This document shows, piece after piece, positions 25,734 through 35,053 of a stretch of DNA of 64,000 bases. Position numbers and translations under genes: made by a program. The stretch is taken from positions 3,992,001 to 4,056,000 of the forward strand of contig NZ_CP031223.1 in the NCBI RefSeq assembly GCF_008973485.1. Reading direction: 5' to 3'. Position 1 is the first letter of the stretch, and each line of letters begins with the position of its first letter. This DNA is from Psychrobacillus glaciei. GTDB lineage: Bacteria > Bacillota > Bacilli > Bacillales_A > Planococcaceae. The notes under the pieces were generated by a model. The model did not search any database and was not told the DNA's origin. It was given only the letters and a program-made list of their open reading frames with translations.

Positions 25734-27077
25734 ATGGCGATGATTCAATTTCCTAAAGATTTCAAGTGGGGAGCAGCTACTGCATCCTATCAGATTGAAG
25801 GTGCTGCTAATGAAGATGGCAGAGGACCATCAATATGGGATACTTTTTCAAAAACTTTTGGAAAAGTACATAATGGTGATAATGGGGATATCGCCTGCGA
25901 TAGCTATCATCGATATGAAGAAGATGTTGATATTATCCAAGAGTTAGGTTCTAATGTCTATCGTTTTTCTGTAGCATGGCCGCGGATTTTTCCGAATGGT
26001 ACTGGTGAAGTAAACCAACAAGGCGTTGAATATTATCATAAATTAGTAGACTCTTTGCTTGAAAAAGGAATCGAGCCGATGTGTACACTATACCACTGGG
26101 ACCTCCCCCAGGCACTTCAGGACAAAGGCGGTTGGAATAATCGCACTACCATTTCGGCATTCGTGGAATATGCTAGTTTTATGTTCAAGGAATTTAATGG
26201 AAAAATAAAGAAATGGATAACGGTAAATGAGCCTTGGTGTTCTTCCTTTTTAGCAAATTACATAGGAGATCATGCCCCTGGAAACCAGAATCTTCAGCTA
26301 GCTATAGATGTCGCTCATCATTTGATGGTTGCCCACGGGAAAGCAGTATATCATTTTCGGGAGAGCCAAGCAGAAGGGGAAATCGGATATGCGCCAAATG
26401 TCACGTGGTACGAACCCTTCAGCAAAAAACAAGAAGATATAGACGCCTGCAATAGAGCGAATGCATGGAATTTGGACTGGTTTTTTGACCCAGTATTCAA
26501 AGGAACTTATCCTTCCTTCATGCTCGAATGGTTTGCCAAAAAAGGGGTTGCCCCTTCTATTCAAGAAGGAGATATGGAAGCCATTGCTCAGCCAATTGAT
26601 TATCTTGGGATTAATTATTACACTGGCAACGTTGCACGGTTTAAAAAAAATGAAGGACTTTTCGATATTGAAAATATAAATATGGGATATGGTAAAACGG
26701 ATATTGATTGGTTCATTTATCCAGAAGGTTTTTATAAGGTACTTGTCAAAATCAAGGATTCCTATGGAAATATTCCAATTTATATTACTGAAAATGGAGC
26801 TTGTTATAATGATGAGCCAGAAAACGGTCAAATTATGGACGAAAAACGAATCGATTATTTAAAGGTGCACTTGGCAGCCTTAAAACGGAGCATGGATTCA
26901 GGCGTCAATATCAAGGGATATTTAACTTGGTCATTGCTGGATAACTTTGAGTGGGCATACGGCTACAGCATGCGATTCGGCATCGTTCATGTAAATTTTC
27001 AAACGTTGGAAAGAACGAAAAAAGATAGCTATTATTGGCTTAAAGAAACTATTCAAAATGATGGATTTGTGTTGTAG
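25734..27077 (+). CDS. GH1 beta-glucosidase
   Basis: A 447-aa family 1 glycoside hydrolase, near the normal 450 aa. The N-terminal signature is FKWGAATASYQIEGA, the acid/base Glu is E166 in TVNEPW, and the nucleophile Glu is E353 in YITENGA. No signal peptide is seen, so imported sugars are split in the cytoplasm. Because import is by ABC transporter rather than PTS, an unphosphorylated substrate is expected. The start is ATG 25734 behind GGGAGGA. It is the last gene of the operon; a palindromic repeat follows. Confidence 0.93.
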   Translation: MAMIQFPKDFKWGAATASYQIEGAANEDGRGPSIWDTFSKTFGKVHNGDNGDIACDSYHRYEEDVDIIQELGSNVYRFSVAWPRIFPNGTGEVNQQGVEYYHKLVDSLLEKGIEPMCTLYHWDLPQALQDKGGWNNRTTISAFVEYASFMFKEFNGKIKKWITVNEPWCSSFLANYIGDHAPGNQNLQLAIDVAHHLMVAHGKAVYHFRESQAEGEIGYAPNVTWYEPFSKKQEDIDACNRANAWNLDWFFDPVFKGTYPSFMLEWFAKKGVAPSIQEGDMEAIAQPIDYLGINYYTGNVARFKKNEGLFDIENINMGYGKTDIDWFIYPEGFYKVLVKIKDSYGNIPIYITENGACYNDEPENGQIMDEKRIDYLKVHLAALKRSMDSGVNIKGYLTWSLLDNFEWAYGYSMRFGIVHVNFQTLERTKKDSYYWLKETIQNDGFVL

Positions 27078-27109
27078 TTCGAAATTGTACCGAGTCTTGA
27101 TGTGTGTAT

Positions 27110-27156
27110 GGTGCCAGGTTCTCCTTGAATTCCGAATTGTGTTAGAACCTGGTACC
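27110..27156. repeat. 47-nt palindromic repeat, copy 1
   Basis: Arms GGTGCCAGGTTCT and AGAACCTGGTACC flank a centre containing TTGAATTC-GAATTGTGTT. It lies between the convergent GH1 and natB genes, where it could also terminate transcription. It is the best isolated member of a family with at least ten copies here. Confidence 0.85.
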
Positions 27157-27170
27157 TTACACTACTTTAA

Positions 27171-28328
27171 TTAATTCATTACCCATTTATCTTTCATAAA
27201 TAAAATTCGTGCAGCGACAAGGGCAACAATCATAAAAATAAGGTTACTCACTATCGTTATAACGATATGTTCATAGTTAACGATACCAAATATTAACTCC
27301 TTTAAAATCGCGTAAAGATTTATCATCGGAACCGCGAAATATTGGAAACTTAATTCATTAATTCCAACTCCTGAAAGGATCAGCATCGGGAAAATTGATA
27401 GCATCATGACAGGTGAGCTATAGCTTTGTGATTCTTTCACAGTTTTCGCAGCAATACTTGTAATCATCAGCAAGGATGCATTAAACATCGAATAAATAAT
27501 GGAAAACACAATAGCCAAGCCTATAATTAGGACAGCTTTATCACCGAACGCTACAGCACCCTTTAAATTTTCAGTGAAGAACGCGATTTCTACAGATACA
27601 ACAATTAATGTGATAATACCTGCAAGTGCTCCAATGGATGTGATTGTTAACCATTTTGCAAAAAGGAGTGACGAACGCTTTACCGGTGTGATTAATAGAG
27701 CCTCCATCGTTTTTCTTTCCTTTTCCCCCGCAAACAAATCACTAGCTGCTGGACCTGCGCCTACCGCAATGGCAGCTCCTAAAATCATAGGGATTAATAG
27801 CGCGATTAAGTTAATATTGGGGTCTCCGTCCATTACCTCTTTATGTTCAATAGTGAATGGCTGAACGAGTGATAGTTCGATGTCCTGTGCCTGTAAGCGA
27901 TCCCAAATGACAGATTTCTCATAAACTGCTAATGCATTCGTTAGCAATGTCATCAAATTCGATGATTGCTGACTGAAAGAATCACCAATAATCGTGACTG
28001 TTGCTTCCCCACCACCTTCGATCGTATTTATAAAATTGGCACTTAACTCAATAGCTGCTATAGCCTCTCCTTGCTTCACCTTCTCTTTTAGTTTCGATGA
28101 TCTTACAAACTCAATTTCGCCGTACCCTTTAAATAATTCCTCTTCTTCCTGACTAAAGTCTTCACTGACGGCAAGTGTGTATGTTTCATCGCCATGATTG
28201 GATACCAATTTTTCATAGAAAAATACAAGACCAGTCATCATAATAATCGGCAGTAGTACACTTAATAATAAAGTTCTTCGATCACGGAAGCAGTCCTTCA
28301 TTTCTTTTCCGTATATTTTAAGAAACAT
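27171..28328 (-). CDS. natB: Na+ efflux ABC permease NatB
   Basis: A 385-aa ABC-2 type permease. It has one N-terminal transmembrane segment, a large extracytoplasmic loop (about residues 45-170) and five or six C-terminal segments including the motif GPAASDLFAGEKERKTMEALLITPV. This is the NatB architecture, which together with NatA exports sodium. The start is ATG 28328, preceded by GGAGGAAAAGACT; it overlaps natA by 11 bases. The divergent natRK pair supports the assignment. Confidence 0.88.
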   Translation of the reverse strand: MFLKIYGKEMKDCFRDRRTLLLSVLLPIIMMTGLVFFYEKLVSNHGDETYTLAVSEDFSQEEEELFKGYGEIEFVRSSKLKEKVKQGEAIAAIELSANFINTIEGGGEATVTIIGDSFSQQSSNLMTLLTNALAVYEKSVIWDRLQAQDIELSLVQPFTIEHKEVMDGDPNINLIALLIPMILGAAIAVGAGPAASDLFAGEKERKTMEALLITPVKRSSLLFAKWLTITSIGALAGIITLIVVSVEIAFFTENLKGAVAFGDKAVLIIGLAIVFSIIYSMFNASLLMITSIAAKTVKESQSYSSPVMMLSIFPMLILSGVGINELSFQYFAVPMINLYAILKELIFGIVNYEHIVITIVSNLIFMIVALVAARILFMKDKWVMN

Positions 28329-29070
28329 AGTCTTTTCCTCCTCTAACAAGCTTACTCATAAAGATATAATTTAAATCCCGATTTCCTTCTACTTCATACA
28401 ATGTTTCAAGAGCACCATGGTAGATAAGCTCGCCTTTATGTATCATGGCAACCGAGTCACATAGCATTGTTACCTCTTCTATAATATGACTTGAAAAGAT
28501 AATCGTTTTTCCATCTCGTTTCAATTGATGAATGAGTTGACGGAAAACATTAGACGATGTAATATCGAGACCCGTCGTTGGTTCATCAAACAAAATAATT
28601 TCTGGATCATGAATGAGCGTTCTTGCAATCGCTACTTTTTGACGCATCCCTTTAGAAAATCCAACTACCTTTCGATCTAAATAATCTCTCATGCCAAACA
28701 TTTTCGCTAAGTCATCAATTCTTACCTTTGTTTCATGCTTACCTAAACCATAAAGGCTGGCGAAGTACGTTAAATTTTCTCGCGCTGTTAGTCGATCATA
28801 CAGACCTGTTTCACTACCAAAAAGAACCCCAATTTTTTTACGAATTTCATCAGGATTTTCAACCGAGTTGTACCCGTCGATAATAACCTTGCCATCAGTT
28901 GGTGCGTGTAGTGTTGCGATCGCTCGGAGTAGCGTCGTTTTCCCAGCCCCATTCTCACCTAGTAGTCCAACTACTTCTCCCTTTTTAACATGGAAGGTTA
29001 CACGCTTCAATGCAGTTACATATTTCTTTCTATCCTGAAATTGCTTAGTCACTTGCTGAATTTCAATCAT
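28318..29070 (-). CDS. natA: Na+ efflux ABC ATPase NatA
   Basis: A 250-aa ATP-binding subunit with Walker A GENGAGKTT near residue 38, signature FSKGMRQK near 140, Walker B IILFDEPTTGLD and the switch His in FSSHIIEEV. It drives NatB. The gene is transcribed away from natRK, with a 195-bp shared promoter region between them. Confidence 0.9.
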   Translation of the reverse strand: MIEIQQVTKQFQDRKKYVTALKRVTFHVKKGEVVGLLGENGAGKTTLLRAIATLHAPTDGKVIIDGYNSVENPDEIRKKIGVLFGSETGLYDRLTARENLTYFASLYGLGKHETKVRIDDLAKMFGMRDYLDRKVVGFSKGMRQKVAIARTLIHDPEIILFDEPTTGLDITSSNVFRQLIHQLKRDGKTIIFSSHIIEEVTMLCDSVAMIHKGELIYHGALETLYEVEGNRDLNYIFMSKLVRGGKDYVS

Positions 29071-29265
29071 ATAATTTCACCCCATCAGTTATATTTCTTA
29101 TTTTTATCATACGAGAAATTTTATATGAATTCTGCACATATGTCGTGAAAGTGCCGTTTGATGTTGTGAAAAGGCAATAACCAAGTGAAATAATGGTAAT
29201 ATAAAAAGAAAAGCTTTGTACCTTATTCGAAAAAGATGACATACCGATACGTTAGGAGGCCCGTT

Positions 29266-29964
29266 ATGAGGATTGGATTAGTGGATGATCGTCGTATTGA
29301 CTTAGATAAATTGGTAGGAGTCATTTCAAGCATTGAAGAGATTGAAATTGTTTTTGCCACATCATCAGCCGAGGAAGCTTATGAACAAATTAAAAAGGAG
29401 TCTATAGATTTACTAATCGCAGACATTGAAATGCCTAATTTATCCGGCTATGAGCTAGCAGACATTATTCATTCACATGCATTAAATATTTCAGTGATTT
29501 TTGTAACGGGCAATAGTGGTTATGCTGTTCATGCCTTTGAATTGAATGTACATGACTACATTATGAAGCCATATTCAAAGGACCGCCTCCTTCAATCTGT
29601 CAAACGACTGATGGAGAAAACGAAATCAATGGAGATTAGCGGTCGTCTTTATTTGAAACAAAAAAATGACATTCATATCGTCCAGAAAAAAGATATTATT
29701 TTTATCGAAAGGTCTGGTAGGTCTACAACCCTCTATACAAAATCGGGACCTATAACAATTTATCAAACGCTAAACGAACTAGAAGGTGAACTACGCGAAC
29801 GCGATTTTATTCGCTCACACCGTTCTTTCATTATTAACATTCATTACGTGCTAAATTTTTCACTCTACGCTAAAAATTCATATATTGTTAAATTCGAAGG
29901 TATCGAAGAAAAAGCAATGATCACAAAAGAAAAAGTGGATTTTTTGCAACAACATTATTTTTAA
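29266..29964 (+). CDS. natR: LytTR response regulator NatR
   Basis: A 232-aa response regulator. The receiver domain begins MRIGLVDDRR and has its phospho-acceptor Asp in LLIADIEMP, with a Lys in IMKPYSKDR. The C-terminal LytTR DNA-binding domain contains FIERSGRSTTLYT and FIRSHRSFIINIHYV. I start at ATG 29266 after AGGAGG; the longer frame adds ten residues before the receiver. Length, domain order and position beside natAB match B. subtilis NatR. Confidence 0.88.
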   Translation: MRIGLVDDRRIDLDKLVGVISSIEEIEIVFATSSAEEAYEQIKKESIDLLIADIEMPNLSGYELADIIHSHALNISVIFVTGNSGYAVHAFELNVHDYIMKPYSKDRLLQSVKRLMEKTKSMEISGRLYLKQKNDIHIVQKKDIIFIERSGRSTTLYTKSGPITIYQTLNELEGELRERDFIRSHRSFIINIHYVLNFSLYAKNSYIVKFEGIEEKAMITKEKVDFLQQHYF

Positions 29965-29978
29965 AGGTGGAAAGATAA

Positions 29979-30947
29979 TTGAAATTAAATGTAGTCTATT
30001 TGTCTATCGTTGCTTTACTAGGAATCATTCATTTACAAGTACAATTAATTGATATTCCAATATATTTGTCTTGCATAGTTATCGTCTGCATTGGCTTTTA
30101 TCTCTTTAAAAAAGTACCGCTTAATCTATCCTCCCTTAAAACAAAATGGAATACAGTTCTGTTTATTGTGCAGCTATTGCTCGTTTTTCTTAATATATCA
30201 ACGGACTCTTTACTAGCAAATATCACCATTCTACTGGCCTATATTAGCATTGAGGTAGTTCGCATAGTCTGGGCAAACCAGATCGCTTCATTTTCTAAAA
30301 AGCTAACCTACTTTGAAGAACAGAGTATGCATTTTAATGACACATTTCGCCTTGTCCGAAACGAACGGCATGATTTTCTTAAACATGTTTCTACTATTCA
30401 TTTCTTGTTAGAAAAAGGTGAGCACAACAAAGCGAAATCTTATTTGGATGAATTAGTAGGTGGTTACGAAGAAACGAATTTATCGATTAAAGGTGAGCGA
30501 GGTATTGTAGCCGGTGTTCTGCACCAAATATACAAAAAAGCAAAAGCATCGGGAATTTCCGTAGTATATGATTTCGACATTCCATTATCAGCCTTACCAC
30601 TTTCTGATCGCCATATGGTTACGCTACTTGGTAATCTTTTATCAAATAGCATTGATGCGTGTGAAGCATGGCAACAGAAAACAAACGAGTCATCCCTCAT
30701 TACCGTCCAGTTTTTTAAAAGAAGTGGTTTATACATATTTATTTGCAAAAACAATACACTGCCAATTCCAACGAATATATTAGATAATCTTTTCCACTCT
30801 TATGGGAATACAACGAAATCCGGTGATCATGAAGGACTCGGAACAAAAATGATTCAAGAGATTGTCCAACAACACCAAGGCTTTTTAGATTTCATTTTTA
30901 AGAATGAAGAGTTTTCCGTGAAAATAAAAATTCCGGCTATGAGGTAA
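29979..30947 (+). CDS. natK: GHKL sensor histidine kinase NatK
   Basis: A 322-aa membrane sensor with a TTG start after AAAGGTGG. About four hydrophobic segments lie in the first 100 residues. A phosphorylation region RNERHDFLKHVSTIH follows, then a GHKL ATPase domain with N-box LGNLLSNSIDACE and G-box GLGTKMIQEIV. It follows natR by 14 bases and would phosphorylate it. No large external ligand domain is seen. Confidence 0.86.
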   Translation: MKLNVVYLSIVALLGIIHLQVQLIDIPIYLSCIVIVCIGFYLFKKVPLNLSSLKTKWNTVLFIVQLLLVFLNISTDSLLANITILLAYISIEVVRIVWANQIASFSKKLTYFEEQSMHFNDTFRLVRNERHDFLKHVSTIHFLLEKGEHNKAKSYLDELVGGYEETNLSIKGERGIVAGVLHQIYKKAKASGISVVYDFDIPLSALPLSDRHMVTLLGNLLSNSIDACEAWQQKTNESSLITVQFFKRSGLYIFICKNNTLPIPTNILDNLFHSYGNTTKSGDHEGLGTKMIQEIVQQHQGFLDFIFKNEEFSVKIKIPAMR

Positions 30948-30994
30948 GGTGAGGTCAGCTAGTACTGAGCCAAATTATAATCTAACAACAAATG

Positions 30995-31037
30995 GAGAAA
31001 AACCATTTTGAACAAGAATTTTTCAAAATGGTTTCTC
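30995..31037 (+). terminator. Terminator after natK
   Basis: GAGAAAAACCATTTTGAA and TTCAAAATGGTTTCTC pair over about 16 bp, followed by TAATTTAG. Confidence 0.75.
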
Positions 31038-31135
31038 TAATTTAGTTATTAGTTTACGTTTTTTCTATTTATATAGAATGAGGTGCAAGCACTAATTTAT
31101 TCTATCTACTAATGCCTGCTTTACCTTACCCTCAT

Positions 31136-31540
31136 CTAGATGAAACTTTCGTCAAGACTTTCTAACCACTCTGTCATTCTTTCTTTTGCAAATCCATATT
31201 CAAAGTCATACCATTGTCTCTCAATGCCTAATTGGCTTACTTTATCTTTGAAAGTTCGAAACGGCTTCTTTCCATTAAGAACCGCCAGTAATTGATACGC
31301 AAGATTGTTATTTTGTTTCTTAGCAAATCTAACCATCACCTCGTGAGCTTGCTCCGATGATATTTGGGGTATTTCAACTAGAAATTCAACTACTTCCTCA
31401 TCATCCCAATCTATTTCTGGTTCTCCTGTTACAGACTGTGATACATCAAACAGAATTTCCTCTGTTTGACAATTAAAGACATACGAAATTTCAAGATCTC
31501 TGCTTAAGAAAGCATCTACAAGTTCATCCATAACATTCAT
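31136..31540 (-). CDS. UPF0158 family protein
   Basis: A 134-aa acidic cytoplasmic protein of family UPF0158. It opens with a short strand pair (EISYVFNCQTEEILFD) and ends with the family block NGKKPFRTFKDKVSQLGIERQWYDFEYGFAKERMTEWLES. Its function is unknown. It is preceded by AGGCGG and lies 91 bp downstream of the unrecognised gene at 31632, on the same strand. Confidence 0.75.
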   Translation of the reverse strand: MNVMDELVDAFLSRDLEISYVFNCQTEEILFDVSQSVTGEPEIDWDDEEVVEFLVEIPQISSEQAHEVMVRFAKKQNNNLAYQLLAVLNGKKPFRTFKDKVSQLGIERQWYDFEYGFAKERMTEWLESLDESFI

Positions 31541-31631
31541 CTTTTCCGCCTCTCTCTAAAATTCTTTAAAATCTTATTTTATATGATAGCTCCAGAACTG
31601 TGAATTTTTCAATCCACGATAACGATTCATT

Positions 31632-32561
31632 TCATTGTTTGTCTACACATTTGGTCGGATCTATTTTTGTCTCTTCCCAATCTCCTTGGTTCCTTCTAAT
31701 TAATGGGGAGATTAACACATCTGTATCATTCGTTAATTGTATGAAGATGAATCGATAATCGTTACCATCCGTACCGATTATATCAATTGTTTTCACGTAA
31801 CTATCCATTTTCGTGGGCAATCTCTTTTTTATTAGTTTGCACCAATTCCCATATTCAATATCAACAACATCTTCTCCCCTTTGACGCCAGCCGTGATATG
31901 CATCACATAGAAAATCTTCACCGATCAACTCGATATTAACTATTTTGTAATTACTTTCTTCCTTTAGAATTGAAACAGTGCCGTAATGATATTCGAAAGC
32001 TGAAAAGCCTTTCGCTGTCCCGTTAATCGTTTCAAGTTCGATGAAAAATCGAATTGGTTGGTCGCTATTTTGATTGGGAAGTTTATATAATTTAATCAAA
32101 TTCGTATGACCAATTCCTTCGAAAGAAGCAAGATACGTTGAATAGGACACTTTTTGTTTATAGTCTTTGGCGAAGAAATTGTACACGATTGGGAATGGGA
32201 TCCTCGCCTCTCCTACTGTACCGCAGCCTCCTATAAGTTGGCTTGTTAGATTTTCAGCTTCCCGTAAAATGCTAAAATAATTGAGAATCATATTTTCCGG
32301 AGTATCCATCAAGGACGGTGGAATATCAATTTTATCAAAGGCTTTATCATAATATGAATTGAAAAAATGGTAGTCGAATAATCGATTATTCAAGATGGCA
32401 CGACGGGATGGACGAAAATATTTTTCAACATCTATTTGTTGATAGGTTTCTTTTTCGTTTTTATTTTCATGTTTGACCAATTGTTGTTTTTTACTTTCCG
32501 CTCCCATGAAATAAATGGATGTATCGCGCTTTATAAATCCAAAACCCTTTATAAACCTCAC
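31632..32561 (-). CDS. Protein of unrecognised family
   Basis: A 309-aa protein that I do not recognise. GTG start at 32561, with GGAGAG ten bases upstream. There is no signal peptide or transmembrane segment. The N-terminus is basic and has the short repeat FIKGFGFIKRD. The middle contains FRPSRRAILNNRLFDYHFFNSYYDKAFDKIDIPP and a conserved-looking GGCGTVGEARIPFPIVYNFF. The last third has alternating strands and many Asp/Glu residues. Codon use looks like its neighbours. UPF0158 follows on the same strand. No function is proposed. Confidence 0.7.
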   Translation of the reverse strand: MRFIKGFGFIKRDTSIYFMGAESKKQQLVKHENKNEKETYQQIDVEKYFRPSRRAILNNRLFDYHFFNSYYDKAFDKIDIPPSLMDTPENMILNYFSILREAENLTSQLIGGCGTVGEARIPFPIVYNFFAKDYKQKVSYSTYLASFEGIGHTNLIKLYKLPNQNSDQPIRFFIELETINGTAKGFSAFEYHYGTVSILKEESNYKIVNIELIGEDFLCDAYHGWRQRGEDVVDIEYGNWCKLIKKRLPTKMDSYVKTIDIIGTDGNDYRFIFIQLTNDTDVLISPLIRRNQGDWEETKIDPTKCVDKQ

Positions 32562-32747
32562 CTTGCTACTCTCCTTCTAATTTATTTTATATAACATATG
32601 CCATAGTCAAAAAAGTATCTTTTCGGGTAATGCATTTAGAAAGTTCTGCTTAGCTATTTCCATGTATGTGACTTTCCATGTACAAGTGTAAGAATATTAT
32701 GTATAATTTGGTAATATCATATTTTACAAGTAAAGTAGGGGAAAAAT

Positions 32748-33791
32748 ATGGCTCCAACACGACTTACCCAACTAAAGTCTACGAAAAAAAGAAGAATTTT
32801 ATATACGGTACTTATCATATCCATGTTACTCCTATCAGGGGTTATTGTTTTTGCAATTAATCTGTCACTTGAAACGAGCAAAGCGACATCCAAAATGTTT
32901 GATCCTTTGGATGGTCCAATAGAAAATGGAAATTATGTAAATCCGACAGCGGATGGCTCTCCATTTACAATATTAATAGCAGGTATTGAACATGACGAAG
33001 GGGAAAAAAATGGTCGGTCGGATGCGCTGATTTTAGCAACAGTTAATCCAAAGACAAAAAAAATATCGATGGTTAGTATTCCACGTGACACTAGAGTTTA
33101 CATAGAAGAATTAGGGTATGAGGATAAAATAAATCATGCTTATTCCGTTGGAGGAATGAAGTACACCATAAATACGTTGGAGAAATTATTAGATATTCCA
33201 ATCGATTTTTATGTTTCCACTGATTTCCAAGGATTTGAAGACATAGTGGATACAGTAGGCGGGGTCGATGTAGATGTTTCATTTACATTTAAAGCTCAGC
33301 TTACGGAAAGTTTGAAGTGGAAAACATATACAAAGGGCCCAATGTTTTTAAATGGCAATGAAGCACTCGCTTATGTACGTATGCGTAAAAAAGATCCAGA
33401 AGGCGATATGGGACGAAATTCACGTCAAAAACAAGTTATACAAGATGTTATAAACAAAGCCACAAGTCTGAGTAATATTACAAAAATTGATGATATGATA
33501 AGAGATGTTGGTAATAATGTAAAAACAAATATTCCATCATCGGAATATTTTGCATTTATTAAGATGTACCAAAAGATAAAAACATCCCCAATAGAGCAAT
33601 TACATCTGGATGGGGAAAATAAAAAGCTATATGATAAGAAGGAAAAGAAGGATATTTGGTACTTCTTTCCTAATGATAATTCCTTAAAAGAATTAATAGA
33701 ATCATTGAAACTGAACTTAGATAACTCCGGACAAAATGCACAAAGTGATTTAAAAACCCAAGAAGTAAATGATTTATCAGTAGGTGACTAA
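32748..33791 (+). CDS. LytR-CpsA-Psr (LCP) family cell-wall glycopolymer ligase
   Basis: A 347-aa type II membrane protein. A transmembrane anchor lies at about residues 18-38, followed by an extracytoplasmic LCP domain with FTILIAGIE, GRSDALILATVNP, SIPRDTRVYI, INHAYSVGG, TVGGVDVDV and YVRMRKKDPEGDMGRNSRQKQV. These Arg and Asp residues bind the pyrophosphate of lipid-linked substrates. The family attaches teichoic acids or other glycopolymers to peptidoglycan. A single gene with its own terminator. Confidence 0.92.
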   Translation: MAPTRLTQLKSTKKRRILYTVLIISMLLLSGVIVFAINLSLETSKATSKMFDPLDGPIENGNYVNPTADGSPFTILIAGIEHDEGEKNGRSDALILATVNPKTKKISMVSIPRDTRVYIEELGYEDKINHAYSVGGMKYTINTLEKLLDIPIDFYVSTDFQGFEDIVDTVGGVDVDVSFTFKAQLTESLKWKTYTKGPMFLNGNEALAYVRMRKKDPEGDMGRNSRQKQVIQDVINKATSLSNITKIDDMIRDVGNNVKTNIPSSEYFAFIKMYQKIKTSPIEQLHLDGENKKLYDKKEKKDIWYFFPNDNSLKELIESLKLNLDNSGQNAQSDLKTQEVNDLSVGD

Positions 33792-33822
33792 AACGAATCA
33801 GTCGTTAAGACTGATTCGTTTT
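33790..33822 (+). terminator. Terminator after the LCP gene
   Basis: AAAACGAATCAGTC and GACTGATTCGTTTT form a 14-bp stem with a 5-base loop, overlapping the stop codon and followed by ACTTTG. Confidence 0.85.
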
Positions 33823-33898
33823 ACTTTGTACCGAGTAAATCTAAATCTTTTGGCGATTCTTTATCAATTCCAATAAAGAAACATAATATTGCACCTTG

Positions 33899-35053
33899 TT
33901 AATCTGAAATTGTTTTCTTAAATGATTTTCTCCCTGAATTAACCTTACTAATATTTATCTTGATTGTACGAATCGAATCCTTGTCCAAGTCAACTTTTCC
34001 ATCCTTCTGAACTTCTTTCCATTTTTTAATATTGTATCTGTATAAATATTCCGACAAACGATAGATATCAATATCTTTCTTCAATGCCTCCATATATGTT
34101 TCTTCAATTTCTTTCGTAACCTCTTTTTCAACTGCTGTCCGAATTTCACTCTCTGTCAAATTTTCCTGAAATCCACTTACTGTTACATCCATTTTTATAT
34201 CTATGTCAAACTTCACTTTATCATTTCCAGCATCTGATGTTACTTTTAACTTAATTTTATCTAGAGCGACAGTTAGATAACTATCTTTATTGGAATCTAA
34301 TTTGACTGTTATTTCTCCTCTTTTTGTTTCCTTAGTCATCCATTGTAATCCTCGTACTTTTTTTCCCGTAAAAAATCCTTTCAACTCATTTGGAGAGATC
34401 ACAGCAACTCCATTAATAGAAGTAGCTTTTTCAGTTCTTTTTTCCGTCTCCCAATTTTCTATAATGGAAACTAACGGGATACTCACTTCATAGCTAGGTT
34501 CATTTAGTCTAATAATCATTTTTCGAAAATTTATTGGCTCTACCAAGGATTCTTGTTCATATGAATTCATTGGGTCTGAAATTTTAGACAATGACATGGA
34601 TCTATTTAGTATTGGCGTTATTAACATTATTTCTTTCACGGAATCTTTTGTACCATACACCCAGGTTTTATATCTTGTTTCTCTGTATCGGACAAACGTG
34701 TTAATAATCTCATTTGCATGTCCATTTTTCAACACTTCCTCTGTCAAAACGAGATACGTCAAGTCTCCCCAAAAAAGCATTTGATCCATCGAATGGTACA
34801 GTTCGAATAACGCTTCATCCATTGTCTTACCAGAAGCATGACCTACTGTAGCTTGAACTGCATCAATATTTGGTTGTTCAGATTTTGCAATATTGGTAAA
34901 ATCAACAATCTGAGCATATATATCATACTTTCCATCTTTATAGTCCACCCCTAAACCATAGATATAGAACATCCTTTCAGGTTCTTTCACATCCCAACAA
35001 CCTGAAAGGAAGATTAAAACCAGCATAAAAATTGTTATTATTTTCTTCTTCAT
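33899..35053 (-). CDS. GerAC-type spore germination lipoprotein
   Basis: A 384-aa Ger(x)C family lipoprotein. The signal peptide MKKKIITIFMLVLIFLSGC ends in lipobox LSGC with the acceptor Cys near residue 19, followed by WDVKEPERMFYIYGLGVDY, the family start. The C-subunit sits on the outer face of the spore inner membrane and is needed for germinant receptor assembly. The gene overlaps the A-subunit gene by four bases and is the last of the operon. Confidence 0.92.
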   Translation of the reverse strand: MKKKIITIFMLVLIFLSGCWDVKEPERMFYIYGLGVDYKDGKYDIYAQIVDFTNIAKSEQPNIDAVQATVGHASGKTMDEALFELYHSMDQMLFWGDLTYLVLTEEVLKNGHANEIINTFVRYRETRYKTWVYGTKDSVKEIMLITPILNRSMSLSKISDPMNSYEQESLVEPINFRKMIIRLNEPSYEVSIPLVSIIENWETEKRTEKATSINGVAVISPNELKGFFTGKKVRGLQWMTKETKRGEITVKLDSNKDSYLTVALDKIKLKVTSDAGNDKVKFDIDIKMDVTVSGFQENLTESEIRTAVEKEVTKEIEETYMEALKKDIDIYRLSEYLYRYNIKKWKEVQKDGKVDLDKDSIRTIKINISKVNSGRKSFKKTISD

